DNA from: a bacterium
GTDB taxonomy: Bacteria > Chloroflexota > Dehalococcoidia > Tepidiformales > Tepidiformaceae
Assembly (NCBI GenBank): GCA_003577245.1
Contig: QEVS01000004.1
Location: 62,001-126,000, forward strand
Reading direction: 5' to 3'
DNA length: 64,000 nucleotides
Positions 1 through 7,843 of the stretch are shown piece after piece (positions within the stretch are counted from its first letter, which is position 1; each line of letters starts with the position of its first letter). The translations under genes were made by a program, and so were the position numbers. Under the pieces are notes generated by a model. That model saw nothing but the letters and a program-made list of their open reading frames with translations, had not been told where the DNA came from and ran no database searches.

Positions 1-76
1 TGAGCCAGCGGTGGAAGTGGTCGGGAGCGGCGCTCAGGTTCTTCGGCGCAGGGCCGCTTGCAGTTGTCGTTGCCAT
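1..76 (-). CDS. N-terminus of an unrecognised protein, cut by the window edge
   Basis: An ATG on the minus strand at 76 is preceded by a strong GGGAGG ribosome site (about 81-86) and opens a frame that stays open to base 1. Only 25 codons are visible (MATTTASGPAPKNLSAAPDHFH, then RWL), which is too little to name a family. It is divergent from the HxlR gene at 260. A consensus-like promoter and a palindrome lie in the shared 183-bp gap, so it is the natural candidate target of that regulator. Confidence 0.6.
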   Translation of the reverse strand, partial: MATTTASGPAPKNLSAAPDHFHRWL

Positions 77-144
77 CTCAGGTACCTCCCGGGGTTGACC
101 GGCCGAGCCGGCGTCAGCTACGCTGGATTTGCCGTAGTGGCGGT

Positions 145-161
145 ACTAGCGATTCGCTAGT
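145..161. promoter_or_regulatory. 17-bp perfect palindrome, candidate HxlR operator
   Basis: ACTAGCGA and its exact reverse complement TCGCTAGT flank a single T. The palindrome lies in the gap between the divergent gene starting at 76 and the HxlR gene at 260, just downstream of the predicted start of minus-strand transcription, where a bound repressor would block the polymerase. A second, weaker inverted repeat (ACTAT, 7 nt, ATAGT) spans 192-208 and overlaps the -35 box of the same promoter. HxlR proteins bind as dimers to inverted repeats. The assignment to this regulator rests on adjacency only. Confidence 0.45.
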
Positions 162-176
162 GTCAACCTCAGGCGT

Positions 177-204
177 ATTCTAGCATCCGCCACTATCGTG
201 TCAA
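177..204 (-). promoter_or_regulatory. Sigma70-type promoter for the leftward gene
   Basis: On the minus strand a perfect -35 box TTGACA (204-199) is followed after 16 bp by a -10 box TAGAAT (182-177), one mismatch from TATAAT. This is the best promoter match in the gap and would drive the truncated gene starting at 76. Another TTGACA (166-161) abuts the 145-161 palindrome but has no convincing -10. On the plus strand only a weak TAAAAT (224-229) is seen for the HxlR gene. Confidence 0.5.
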
Positions 205-259
205 TAGTCTTGGTGCTAGCGGCTAAAATATTTGTAAAGAAGCCGGGACGGGGGGATGC

Positions 260-943
260 ATGACGCAGCGATCGGCCCCGGAGGCGCCCCGCAAGGCCAC
301 CTACAACCACCCCTGCCTCATCGCCCAGACCCTCGACGTGCTGGGCGACCGCTGGACCCTCCTCATCCTTCGCGACCTCATGGCCGGCCTTCATCGCTAC
401 ACCGAAATCCTCGATAGCTGCCAGGGCATGTCTCCCAATGTCCTCTCCGACCGGCTCAAACGCCTCGAAGCCGAGGGTCTCGTCGTCCGCCATTACGAAA
501 AGGGACTCCCTCCCCGCGTTGAGTACACCCTCACGGAAAAAGGCTGGGCCGTGCGTCCCGTCCTCCTTGCACTTATCGGCTGGGGACGCGAATTCTTGAA
601 CCCCTTTACCCAGGAATCCGTCGGGCTCACCGTCTCGGCGGATTTCGCCGTCAGGGTGCTCCCCACCTTCTCGTTCCATCCCGAGCGCGCGGCTGACCTC
701 CAGGCCAGCATGGTCGTTGAGATTGCCGACTGCGTGGACTGCAACACCTGGACCTTCGATATCCACGACGGCCACATGCACCCCCGCCGGCACAGCGAAG
801 GCGAACCCGACATCCGGCTCCGCACCAACATCGCCGGGTTCTTCCGGTTCCTGCGCGGCGAGGCGCTCCCCGAAGAGTGCGGCGAACTGGAAGGCGCCAT
901 TGAAACGGCACACGCCATCCAGGCCTGCTTCCTGGGCGACTGA
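260..943 (+). CDS. HxlR-family winged-helix transcriptional regulator
   Basis: A 227-residue protein. Its first ~110 residues fit the HxlR DNA-binding domain: the CLIAQTLDVLGDRWTLLILRD opening, then the MSPNVLSDRLKRLEAEGLV recognition region and the YTLTEKG wing. The conserved N-terminal Cys typical of the family (C in HPCLIA) is present. The last ~110 residues form an extra domain reminiscent of the SCP2-like tail found on some HxlR proteins, which may bind a hydrophobic ligand (inference). HxlR proteins usually respond to redox or aromatic/electrophile stress and control a divergent neighbour. Here that is the gene leaving the window at base 1, with a palindrome between them. Confidence 0.85.
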   Translation: MTQRSAPEAPRKATYNHPCLIAQTLDVLGDRWTLLILRDLMAGLHRYTEILDSCQGMSPNVLSDRLKRLEAEGLVVRHYEKGLPPRVEYTLTEKGWAVRPVLLALIGWGREFLNPFTQESVGLTVSADFAVRVLPTFSFHPERAADLQASMVVEIADCVDCNTWTFDIHDGHMHPRRHSEGEPDIRLRTNIAGFFRFLRGEALPEECGELEGAIETAHAIQACFLGD

Positions 944-1039
944 CGCCTCCCCTTCGCGGCGCGTTACCATACCCCCAGCCATGGCCTTCGTTTCCCATCC
1001 CCCGGCCGCCTCGCCGCCACGCGCTCGCAGGAACCACGC

Positions 1040-2101
1040 GTGATCCACGTCCTTTACGGTGTCGATGCACTCGGCCTGCGCCGCCGCCTCCAGCAGCTCA
1101 AGGATGAGGCGGACGGCGGCTCGGGAATGCTTGCCACCAACTTCGCCGTCGTCGACGGCCGCGACGCGAAGCCCGCCGACATTCTCGGCCCCGCGATGAT
1201 GCCCCCGTTCCTTGCGCCGCGCCGCCTGGTGCTCGTCGAAGGATTGCTCGACCGCTTTGAGGCTCGCCCCGGCCAGCGCCAGCCGCGCAGCGCCGATTCC
1301 CTCGCCCCGCTCTTCGAAGCCTTCGAAGCGGGGCTCCCCGAATCAACCCTTGTTGTGTTCACCGGCGGCGACCTGAAGCGCAACTCCCTGCTCGACCGCC
1401 TCAAGCGCACCCGCGGCGTCCAGCTCGAACATTTCCCCGAGATCAAGGGCGAGGACCTCATCCGCTACATCCGCACCGAAGGCGCCGCCCGCGGCCTTCG
1501 CTTCCGGCCGGGCGGCGGGCGCCCCGAAGGGCTCGACCAGGGGCTCGCGTACCGCGGCTCCGACCCGGCCGCTCTCCTCGCGGCCCTCTGCCGCAGCGAT
1601 ACCCTGGCGATTGCCAACGAGCTCGACAAGCTGGCCCTTTACACCATGGGCCGCGAGGTCACGATCGAGGACGTTGCGCGCATCTGCTCGGGCGAACGCG
1701 AGGCCAACCGCTTCCAGTTCGTCGACCGTGTGATGGACGGCGAGGTGGCGAAGGCGCTCGATGCCCTCGCCCTCCTGCGCCGCGACGGAGAGAGCTCCCA
1801 GGCTCTCCTCGGCTTGCTGGCCGATAGCTACCGTACGGCCGCCACCGTGCTCGACCTGCTGGAAGAAGGCGCCACCCCCGAAGCTATCGGCACAGCCATC
1901 AACCGCCCCTGGCCGCGGCTCCGCGACAGCCTCATCGCTCGCGCCCGCCGCATTGGGCCCTCCGGGGTGAAGGCCGCCTATGCCGCCATTGTGGAGTCGG
2001 ACCGCCAGCACAAGCGCGGCGAGGTGGACGAGGACCTCGCCTTCGAGCTTCTCGTCATCAGGCTCTCCGCGTTGTCCCTGAACGTCCCTGCCCGCCGCTA
2101 A
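1040..2101 (+). CDS. holA: DNA polymerase III delta subunit (clamp loader)
   Basis: 353 residues from a GTG start. The protein opens with the HolA hallmark (MIHVLYGVDALGLRRRLQQL), followed by LVLVEGLLDRF and the AAA+-like fold without a functional P-loop. The middle LDKLALYTMGREVTIEDVARICSGE segment and the C-terminal helical collar domain match the family, and the length is normal for HolA (~330-350). Delta opens the beta sliding clamp during clamp loading in the replisome. The gene stands about 90 bp after the HxlR gene and upstream of a small hypothetical gene. Confidence 0.9.
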   Translation: MIHVLYGVDALGLRRRLQQLKDEADGGSGMLATNFAVVDGRDAKPADILGPAMMPPFLAPRRLVLVEGLLDRFEARPGQRQPRSADSLAPLFEAFEAGLPESTLVVFTGGDLKRNSLLDRLKRTRGVQLEHFPEIKGEDLIRYIRTEGAARGLRFRPGGGRPEGLDQGLAYRGSDPAALLAALCRSDTLAIANELDKLALYTMGREVTIEDVARICSGEREANRFQFVDRVMDGEVAKALDALALLRRDGESSQALLGLLADSYRTAATVLDLLEEGATPEAIGTAINRPWPRLRDSLIARARRIGPSGVKAAYAAIVESDRQHKRGEVDEDLAFELLVIRLSALSLNVPARR

Positions 2102-2188
2102 CTGCACCGCCTCGGCTGCTTTGGACCACCGTCCCCCGAACGCCACCCCTCTCGTCCCTTGGCTTCGTGCCCGCTTAACTGGATCCTG

Positions 2189-2617
2189 ATGAGGCTGACG
2201 CTGGAAATCGAAGACGCGGGCGCGGCGCCGCCCCTTCCCGGCGAAGGCGCTGCCCTGGTGGCTTTCATGTCGTTTGCCATGGCGCGCGGACTTGGCGCCG
2301 CGCACCCCCTGGTGGCGCTGGCCGACAGGATGCACGAGACCTTCAAGGTGCGGCTCGGGCCGCTCACAACCTTCTACGAAAGCGAGGCGGAGGACGCGGA
2401 GGACTTGCTGAAGCTCGAACTGGCCTGGCAACAGGCCGGCCCCTTGCGAGAGACCCTCGAAGCCATCGCGACAGTCCTGGCCACGGACGAGCGTTCGCGC
2501 GCGCTCTGTGACCGGGGCGGAGCCGCCGGCCTCCCCGGACAGGTGGACGCGGCACTCGGCCTTGTCCGCGGGGCAGAGGCCGCCGGGCGCCGCGTGCGCC
2601 TGGGCTACCTGCTATGA
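2189..2617 (+). CDS. Conserved hypothetical protein, overlaps a methyltransferase gene
   Basis: 142 residues from ATG 2189 (a longer reading from 2159 lacks a ribosome site). The protein is Ala/Leu/Glu-rich, mostly helical and soluble by eye, with no signal peptide, membrane segment or motif I recognise. Its TGA overlaps the ATG of the methyltransferase gene (ATGATG at 2614), so the two are translationally coupled and probably act in one process. A segment around residues 60-110 (YESEAEDAEDLLKLELAW) looks like a helical bundle. No function is assigned. Confidence 0.7.
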   Translation: MRLTLEIEDAGAAPPLPGEGAALVAFMSFAMARGLGAAHPLVALADRMHETFKVRLGPLTTFYESEAEDAEDLLKLELAWQQAGPLRETLEAIATVLATDERSRALCDRGGAAGLPGQVDAALGLVRGAEAAGRRVRLGYLL

Positions 2618-3282
2618 TGCGTCGCCGCCGGGGCGCCCGGCAGGCAAGGGAACGCTGGCTGGCCGGGCCTTCCGGGCTCCTTGCGCGCGCCATCAACTCC
2701 CAGGCCGGCATGGCGGCCATCACCCCCCGGGCGGGCCGCCTCATCTCCCTGCTCGACCTGAAGCCCGGCAGCCGCTACCTCGATATCGGCTGTGGCACGG
2801 CCGCCTACGCCCACCTCCTCGCCGCCCGCGCCGGACTCGAAGAGCCGCCCTTCACGGCCGATCTTGTCCCCGGGCCGGGGCCTGTAGAGATGCTGGCATG
2901 GCCGGAGAAGCTCCCCTTTCGCGACGAGTCGTTCGACGCTATCAGCTGCTTCTACTACATCCGCCGCTTCGACGACGACGTGTTGCACGCGCTCGGAACC
3001 GAGCTGGCGCGGCTGCTGGCGCCAGGGGGCTCGGCGCTCGTGCTCGAGATCGCGCCCGTTCGCAGCAGGCTGCTCAACCGGCTCCATTCGTGGCTGGTGA
3101 GCCCCGGCTGCGCGCAGACCGGCCTGCGGGGCTGGGGCCGCCTTGTGGCCACCTTCAGCGAATGCGGTTTCGATGCCATCGACCTGGTGAATGCCGGGCC
3201 CTACTTGCTGCCACCGATTCCCCGCGTGGGCGTGCTGCTGAGGCGCGCACCTTCGCTCCCCGGCCCGGAGGAGGAGAGTTGA
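2614..3282 (+). CDS. Class I SAM-dependent methyltransferase
   Basis: 222 residues. Motif I is clear (LDIGCGTAAYAHLLAARAG, about residues 54-72), followed by a LPFRDESFDAISCFYYIRRF segment (motifs II/III, ~100-120) and LLAPGGSALVLEIAP (~140), the Methyltransf_11 layout. The substrate cannot be told from sequence; the ARLLAPGG...LEIAP order resembles UbiE/small-molecule methyltransferases. The start overlaps the stop of the upstream gene by 4 nt, and its stop overlaps the TTG start of the next gene, giving a three-gene coupled unit. Confidence 0.85.
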   Translation: MMRRRRGARQARERWLAGPSGLLARAINSQAGMAAITPRAGRLISLLDLKPGSRYLDIGCGTAAYAHLLAARAGLEEPPFTADLVPGPGPVEMLAWPEKLPFRDESFDAISCFYYIRRFDDDVLHALGTELARLLAPGGSALVLEIAPVRSRLLNRLHSWLVSPGCAQTGLRGWGRLVATFSECGFDAIDLVNAGPYLLPPIPRVGVLLRRAPSLPGPEEES

Positions 3283-4187
3283 CCATCAACGCCCCCATCA
3301 ACGACGCAGCCCTCCCTCGCACCGGCTGGCGGCGGTTCGCCCCGGGCGGCCTCGCCGGGGGGATTATCGCCGTGGTCATCCTCATCGCCGTGGTCGGGGG
3401 TCTGCTCATCGCGTGGCCGGGCGCCGGCCAGCTCTCGGAGCCTATCGACGTGCCTGTTCGCATCGGGCCATCGCCCGCGGCCAGCGGGCCCACGGCCGAG
3501 ATCGCTGACCTTGAGACGCTCGCGGGCGTCGCCGACATCGTCGTACGGGGCATCGTCCGCGAAGAGGGGACGTTCCGCGTAACGCACGTGGTCGACAATC
3601 ACATCGGCGCGAGCGTCTCGACCATGACCATCCAGCTCCCGGAGGCCATTCCCTCCGGGCAGGAAGCTATCCTCTTCCTCTCCTCGGTCCACAGCCCCAA
3701 CTCCTACACCTTCAACGCCGACGAGCGCCTGTTCGTCCCGGCAAGCGCTAGGAACGGCGCCTGGACGGTGGCCGAAGGACGCGTCTCGGGCCAGCTGACC
3801 GGCTGGACAGGGCGCAGCGTGGGTGACTTCAGCAAGGCCATCAGGAGCGCGCCCAACCCGCGCGACGCCGCCGAGCGCCTCCTCCGCCGGTACGGCTTCT
3901 CGCCTTCGCGTCCCGATCACGTGAACTACCAGCTTGTCGGCGACCAGTGCACTCCCGGCACCGCCGAAGAAGACGCGACCCACGACATCGGGCTCCACGC
4001 CGGTGACGCCACCGGCCCGGGAGTGGCCCGCGTGGCCTGGATACCTTCCGCCGGCGGCGAGCCCGGGCTGGCCGCCTACGTGCTCGTCTCCGGCAAGAAC
4101 GCCGTGGCCGCGTGGCTCCAGGTCGAGAAGACGGGCGAGGTGTTCTCCCTGAAGAACCGTCTCGCCGCCGAGCGCGCCGCCCGCTGA
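3279..4187 (+). CDS. Membrane-anchored extracytoplasmic protein of unknown function
   Basis: I place the start at TTG 3279, whose TTGA overlaps the upstream stop and which follows a GGAGGAGAG ribosome site. This gives 302 residues. One hydrophobic segment (GGIIAVVILIAVVGGLLIAW, about residues 25-45) anchors the rest outside the cytoplasm. The outer part has a beta-rich stretch (ADIVVRGIVREEGTFRVTHV, TMTIQLPEAIPSGQEAILFL), which resembles domains seen in secreted Chloroflexota proteins, but I cannot name a family. The gene is convergent with the next one across only 10 bp. Confidence 0.75.
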   Translation: MTINAPINDAALPRTGWRRFAPGGLAGGIIAVVILIAVVGGLLIAWPGAGQLSEPIDVPVRIGPSPAASGPTAEIADLETLAGVADIVVRGIVREEGTFRVTHVVDNHIGASVSTMTIQLPEAIPSGQEAILFLSSVHSPNSYTFNADERLFVPASARNGAWTVAEGRVSGQLTGWTGRSVGDFSKAIRSAPNPRDAAERLLRRYGFSPSRPDHVNYQLVGDQCTPGTAEEDATHDIGLHAGDATGPGVARVAWIPSAGGEPGLAAYVLVSGKNAVAAWLQVEKTGEVFSLKNRLAAERAAR

Positions 4188-4197
4188 GCGGCCCCGG

Positions 4198-5580
4198 TCA
4201 ATCGCGAGCCACGCCGGGCGCCACCGCCCGGAAGGAAAGCCGTCGCGGACGCGGGTCCTCGGCATCGGGAGTGCCGTCGTTGTCGTCGTCCGCGTCGGCG
4301 TCATCGGTCACGCCGTCGCCGTCGGAGTCGGGGTCGGTAAGGATGAGCGCCGCAACCACCACCCCGTTTGGGCTGAGGGCCGCGGCCAGCATGTGCTGAG
4401 GCGGAGGGTTCTCCACATCGGGCGGGGGGAGAGGCCCCGGCATCTGCCCGTCCCAGGCGAAGTGCATGCCAAACGGCGGCCAGCCATCGACAACCGCCGC
4501 AATGCGGTTGCCGCCTTTCCCCTTCACGAGGCTCACCTGGTAGTCGAAAAAGACATCGAAAAAGCCGGCGGCGGGGAACGAAACAGAACCGCTATGAGGG
4601 CGGATGGTCCCGGTCGAAGAGCGTAACGGGTCTTCCCGGATGGTCACCGGGTAGGGCGTCGTGGAGGTCAGCTCCATGGCCACGATCTCGATGGGGATTT
4701 CGGGCGAGTCGGGGCTCCCGCCCGCCGGGCCGAGCACGATGGTCCCGCGTCCCGCGACCGGCGCCGTGCCAATGAGAAGCCCGTAGACGTCGTAGAGCTC
4801 AATGACGGCGGCGAACTCCCCGTTGAGCGTCTGTCCCGGGACGAAGGCCAGCTTCGGGTTCTTCTTCGCTTTCTGGAGCAGGCGCTTCACCTCGTCGTAG
4901 AAGCCCTTGTCGCCGCCCTTGTCCCAGTCATCGCCGTCGTTGCCGCCCTTCTCGTCGTGGTCGGGGAAGGGGAAGGCGCCCTTGTCGTCCGGGGCCTTCT
5001 CTGGCCTGAGGATGCGCATGACGTAGAGCTTGGCGTGTACGAGCTCGTGGATGATGGTTTCGAGCATCGAGCCATCGATCATCCCCATGCGCAGCGAATC
5101 TTTGCAGAAGACCTTCACCTTCACCTTCTGCTTGCCGTCGCCGCCGGGCTCGGTGATGTAGGTGTAGGCAGTCTTTGCGCCGTAGATGTTCGAGGCGTCC
5201 TGTTCCAGGCTCGCCTTTGACTTTTCTGGATAGAGCGAATCGACGTCGCCGCTGTACTCCTTCTTGAACTCCTCTTCGTCCACCACGTAGAACTCCACCT
5301 CCACCGCGCGCTCGTCGTCATCGGGCACGCGTCCCTTCACCTGGCCGTCGATGTCCTCGATGACGCCCGACTCCTTTGCGAAGACGTTCTTGAGCATTTC
5401 CTTGAAGGCCGCGTAATCGCCGTCTGGCACCTTGCCCTTGTCCGGGCAGGGGTTCTTTGCGGGCGACTTATCGGACGGGACGAACACGTCCCCCTGGGCA
5501 GCGGCGCGCGGCGCGGGCATGCCCCCCGGCAGCAGGGCGGCAATAACCAGTCCAAGCAGCAAGAACCGCAACGCCTTCAC
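4198..5580 (-). CDS. Secreted zincin-like protein with C-terminal calcium-binding repeats
   Basis: 460 residues. A Sec signal peptide (MKALRFLLLGLVIAALLPGG, cleavage near AAAQ) opens the protein. Around residue 177 there is an HELVH motif (HExxH) inside TIIHELVHAKLY, the zinc-site signature of metallopeptidases, in a region of DUF-like architecture. The C-terminal ~30 residues (DPDSDGDGVTDDADADDDNDG then TPDAEDP) are thrombospondin type-3 Asp-rich repeats, which bind calcium and often sit before a surface anchor. A third zinc ligand is not obvious, so peptidase activity is inferred. It could also be a structural surface protein with a relict zincin fold. Confidence 0.7.
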   Translation of the reverse strand: MKALRFLLLGLVIAALLPGGMPAPRAAAQGDVFVPSDKSPAKNPCPDKGKVPDGDYAAFKEMLKNVFAKESGVIEDIDGQVKGRVPDDDERAVEVEFYVVDEEEFKKEYSGDVDSLYPEKSKASLEQDASNIYGAKTAYTYITEPGGDGKQKVKVKVFCKDSLRMGMIDGSMLETIIHELVHAKLYVMRILRPEKAPDDKGAFPFPDHDEKGGNDGDDWDKGGDKGFYDEVKRLLQKAKKNPKLAFVPGQTLNGEFAAVIELYDVYGLLIGTAPVAGRGTIVLGPAGGSPDSPEIPIEIVAMELTSTTPYPVTIREDPLRSSTGTIRPHSGSVSFPAAGFFDVFFDYQVSLVKGKGGNRIAAVVDGWPPFGMHFAWDGQMPGPLPPPDVENPPPQHMLAAALSPNGVVVAALILTDPDSDGDGVTDDADADDDNDGTPDAEDPRPRRLSFRAVAPGVARD

Positions 5581-5673
5581 ATGGCCCCCGTTACCATCTG
5601 CAATACACCTGGATTATACCCCGGCCCCGCAAGTGCCCTGGTGGGAAGTGAGGCCCACAAGTGCCCAAAGCTT

Positions 5674-5688
5674 GCACGTGACACGTGC
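5674..5688. promoter_or_regulatory. 15-bp perfect palindrome with two CACGTG sites before the methyltransferase
   Basis: GCACGTG and CACGTGC flank one A, giving two CACGTG hexamers one base apart. The palindrome overlaps a possible -35 (GTGACA, 5678-5683) set 17 bp from a weak -10 (TAAGCT, 5701-5706), so a bound protein would block transcription of the methyltransferase at 5754. Operators or self-recognition sites in front of C5-methyltransferase genes are known to give autoregulation. Here that role is inferred. Confidence 0.4.
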
Positions 5689-5753
5689 TGGAACATCCGC
5701 TAAGCTTCCGTCAAGATATCAGAACGCATGTACTACGTTATGTAGGAGTGCCC

Positions 5754-6773
5754 GTGTCCGGTTCCCTCAGGTCTCTGGAGATTTGCGCTGGCGCTGGCGG
5801 TCAAGCGCTAGGACTCGAAATGGCCGGCTTTGAACATGCCGCTCTCATCGAGATCGACGAGCACGCCTGCGCCACTCTCCGCCTGAACCGGCCGCAGTGG
5901 ACGGTGGTGCACCAGGATATCCGGGATTTCCGCGCTCACCAGTACCGCGGCGTCGACTTGCTGGCAGGGGGGGTTCCGTGCCCTCCGTTCAGCAAGGCAG
6001 GGTTCCAGCTTGGCCAAGACGACGAGCGCGATCTCTTCCCCGAAGCCTTGCGGCTGGTCGAGGAGTGCATGCCCCGGGCGGTGATGCTTGAGAATGTCCG
6101 GGGCTTGCTTGACCCCCAGTTCGAGGACTACAGGGCACAGATCAACCTCCGTCTCCGTTCTCTAGGCTATGCACCGCGGTGGTCGCTCCTGCAGGCATCG
6201 GACTTCGGCGTCTCGCAACTCCGGCCGCGCGTCCTCATGGTAGCCCTGAGGGACGAGATCTCGGGGTATTTCGATTGGCCCGAGGGCAACGTGGAGCCCC
6301 CTTCCACTGTTGGACAGGTTCTCGAATCCGCCATGGGAATGGGCGGCTGGGAAGGCGCGCGCGCATGGGCGGAGGGCGCCAATTCCATTGCGCCCACGCT
6401 CGTCGGCGGATCGAAGAAGCACGGCGGGCCGGATCTGGGCCCGACGCGCGCCCGAAAGGCGTGGGCTGCCCTCGGTGTGGATGGCCTGGGCATTGCCGAC
6501 GCTCCTCCGGCGCAAGGCTTCCAGGGAATGCCGAAACTGACGGTTTCGATGGCTGCCAGTTTGCAGGGCTTTCCCCCTGAGTGGCGCTTCGCCGGCCGGA
6601 AGACGGCCGCATATCGCCAGGTAGGGAATGCCTTCCCTCCGCCGGTGGCCACCGCAGTTGGCAGAGCCATCGCGGACGCGCTGCGAGCATTCGACAAGGA
6701 GCAATTGAGGGAGGGGACAACCAGACCATGGCAGCCCGTATTGGTGCGAGAGCCAAGCTTCGCAGCTACTTGA
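5754..6773 (+). CDS. C5-cytosine DNA methyltransferase of a restriction-modification island
   Basis: About 339 residues if started at GTG 5754, which has AGGAG (5744-5748) at ideal spacing; an upstream ATG at 5685 lacks a ribosome site. All key C5-MTase motifs are visible: LEICAGAGGQALGLEMAGF (motif I, SAM site), GGVPCPPFS (motif IV with the catalytic Cys), MLENVRGLL (motif VI) and QVGNAFPPPVATAVG (motif X). The target-recognition region lies between about residues 190 and 270. It overlaps the HNH nuclease gene by 46 bp and is followed by vsr, so it is probably the modification half of a type II system. Base composition is visibly less GC-rich than the flanks. Confidence 0.93.
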   Translation: MSGSLRSLEICAGAGGQALGLEMAGFEHAALIEIDEHACATLRLNRPQWTVVHQDIRDFRAHQYRGVDLLAGGVPCPPFSKAGFQLGQDDERDLFPEALRLVEECMPRAVMLENVRGLLDPQFEDYRAQINLRLRSLGYAPRWSLLQASDFGVSQLRPRVLMVALRDEISGYFDWPEGNVEPPSTVGQVLESAMGMGGWEGARAWAEGANSIAPTLVGGSKKHGGPDLGPTRARKAWAALGVDGLGIADAPPAQGFQGMPKLTVSMAASLQGFPPEWRFAGRKTAAYRQVGNAFPPPVATAVGRAIADALRAFDKEQLREGTTRPWQPVLVREPSFAAT

Positions 6774-7315
6774 CCGGGCACGTTGGTGAGCTACTCGATT
6801 CCGACACCCTTCGCCAGGTGGCGGGTACCAGCGAGTGGGGACGTCGCCTGCGGGAGCTTCGCGATGAGGAAGGCCTTGACATCATCTCGCACAACGATGA
6901 CAGCTCGCTCAAGCCCGGGCAGTACATCCTGCGCAGCCTGACGCCGCGACCCCATTTTGGAAGGACTGTTTCCAAGGAGACTCGAAGCTTCGTCCTCGAT
7001 CGGAACGGCTTCACATGTCAACAGTGTGGTGCTGCTGCAGGGGAACCTCACCCTTTCGATCCAGCGCGGAAGACCAGGCTTCACATCGGGCATATCGTCG
7101 ACAAGTCAATGGGCGGGACAGACGATCCAGCGAATCTCAGGGCCATTTGCTCGGTCTGCAATGAAGGGCTTGCCAACATCGCACTTGAACGCCCGTCTTC
7201 GGCCAAGGTCCTGGCGCAACTGCGGCGTGCGACCGGCCAGGATCAGGTCGAGGTTCTGAAGTGGCTCATCAAGAAGTTCCCCGAGCAGGCCCGCGGTTAC
7301 ATAGCGGAGCCTTGA
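6728..7315 (+). CDS. HNH endonuclease, probable restriction partner of the methyltransferase
   Basis: 195 residues from ATG 6728 (AGGGAGGGG upstream, about 10 nt away), beginning inside the methyltransferase gene. The N-terminal ~75 residues (GHVGELLDSDTLRQVAG, EWGRRLRELRDEEGLDI) look like the winged-helix DNA-binding module that often precedes an HNH domain in restriction enzymes. The C-terminal domain has FTCQQCGA, HIGHIVDKSMGGTDDPANL and CSVCN: two zinc-knuckle CxxC pairs and an H-x-H-I catalytic strand. Tight overlap with the methyltransferase supports a type II pair. The recognition site is unknown. Confidence 0.85.
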   Translation: MAARIGARAKLRSYLTGHVGELLDSDTLRQVAGTSEWGRRLRELRDEEGLDIISHNDDSSLKPGQYILRSLTPRPHFGRTVSKETRSFVLDRNGFTCQQCGAAAGEPHPFDPARKTRLHIGHIVDKSMGGTDDPANLRAICSVCNEGLANIALERPSSAKVLAQLRRATGQDQVEVLKWLIKKFPEQARGYIAEP

Positions 7316-7716
7316 GCCGGAATCGACTGGATCAGGCCGGCAATGTCGGCTTCGATGGTGCATTCCCTCACGATCGCCACCCGCCAGCCGGTCTTTTCGA
7401 GCGCTTGCCTGTTGATCTGATCCCGCTCCATGTTCCGGGCGATCTTTGGCCCCCAGTACGCGGTGTTCGACTTCGGTTTATGTCCCTGGATGCACTCGTG
7501 ACCGTGCCAGAAGCAGCCATCTACAAACACGGCCAGCCTGTACTTCGGCAGCGTGATGTCGGGCCTGCCAGGGAGGTCCCGGCGATGCAGCCGGTAGCGG
7601 AAGCCTGCGCCATGGAGCGCCCGCCGAACCTGCATTTCGATGACCGACCCCTTGCTGCGAATTGCCGCCATGTTACGGCGGCGCGTTTCTGGATCGAAGC
7701 GGCGGTCACTGGACAC
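7297..7716 (-). CDS. vsr: Very short patch repair endonuclease Vsr
   Basis: 139 residues. Family hallmarks are RSRNMAAI-like text (RRRNMAAIRSKGSVIE), GRPDITLPKYRLAVFVDGCFWHGHE and WGPKIARNMERD. The catalytic Asp of the PD-(D/E)XK-like fold sits in PDI, and HGHEC is part of the zinc site. Vsr nicks beside T:G mismatches left when 5-methylcytosine deaminates, so it protects the host from the mutagenic cost of the neighbouring C5 methyltransferase. It converges on, and overlaps by 19 bp, the HNH gene. Confidence 0.93.
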   Translation of the reverse strand: MSSDRRFDPETRRRNMAAIRSKGSVIEMQVRRALHGAGFRYRLHRRDLPGRPDITLPKYRLAVFVDGCFWHGHECIQGHKPKSNTAYWGPKIARNMERDQINRQALEKTGWRVAIVRECTIEADIAGLIQSIPAQGSAM

Positions 7717-7843
7717 TGCTCAACGATCGTAGCCGCCCGGCGCAATTGCATCCTCATTCGTAGCAGATGTACGTTTAGATGCCTCACCGGACGCCGCCTG
7801 CCCGCCCGGGCCTTTCGCCCGCTCCTCCGGTACCATCGATGGC

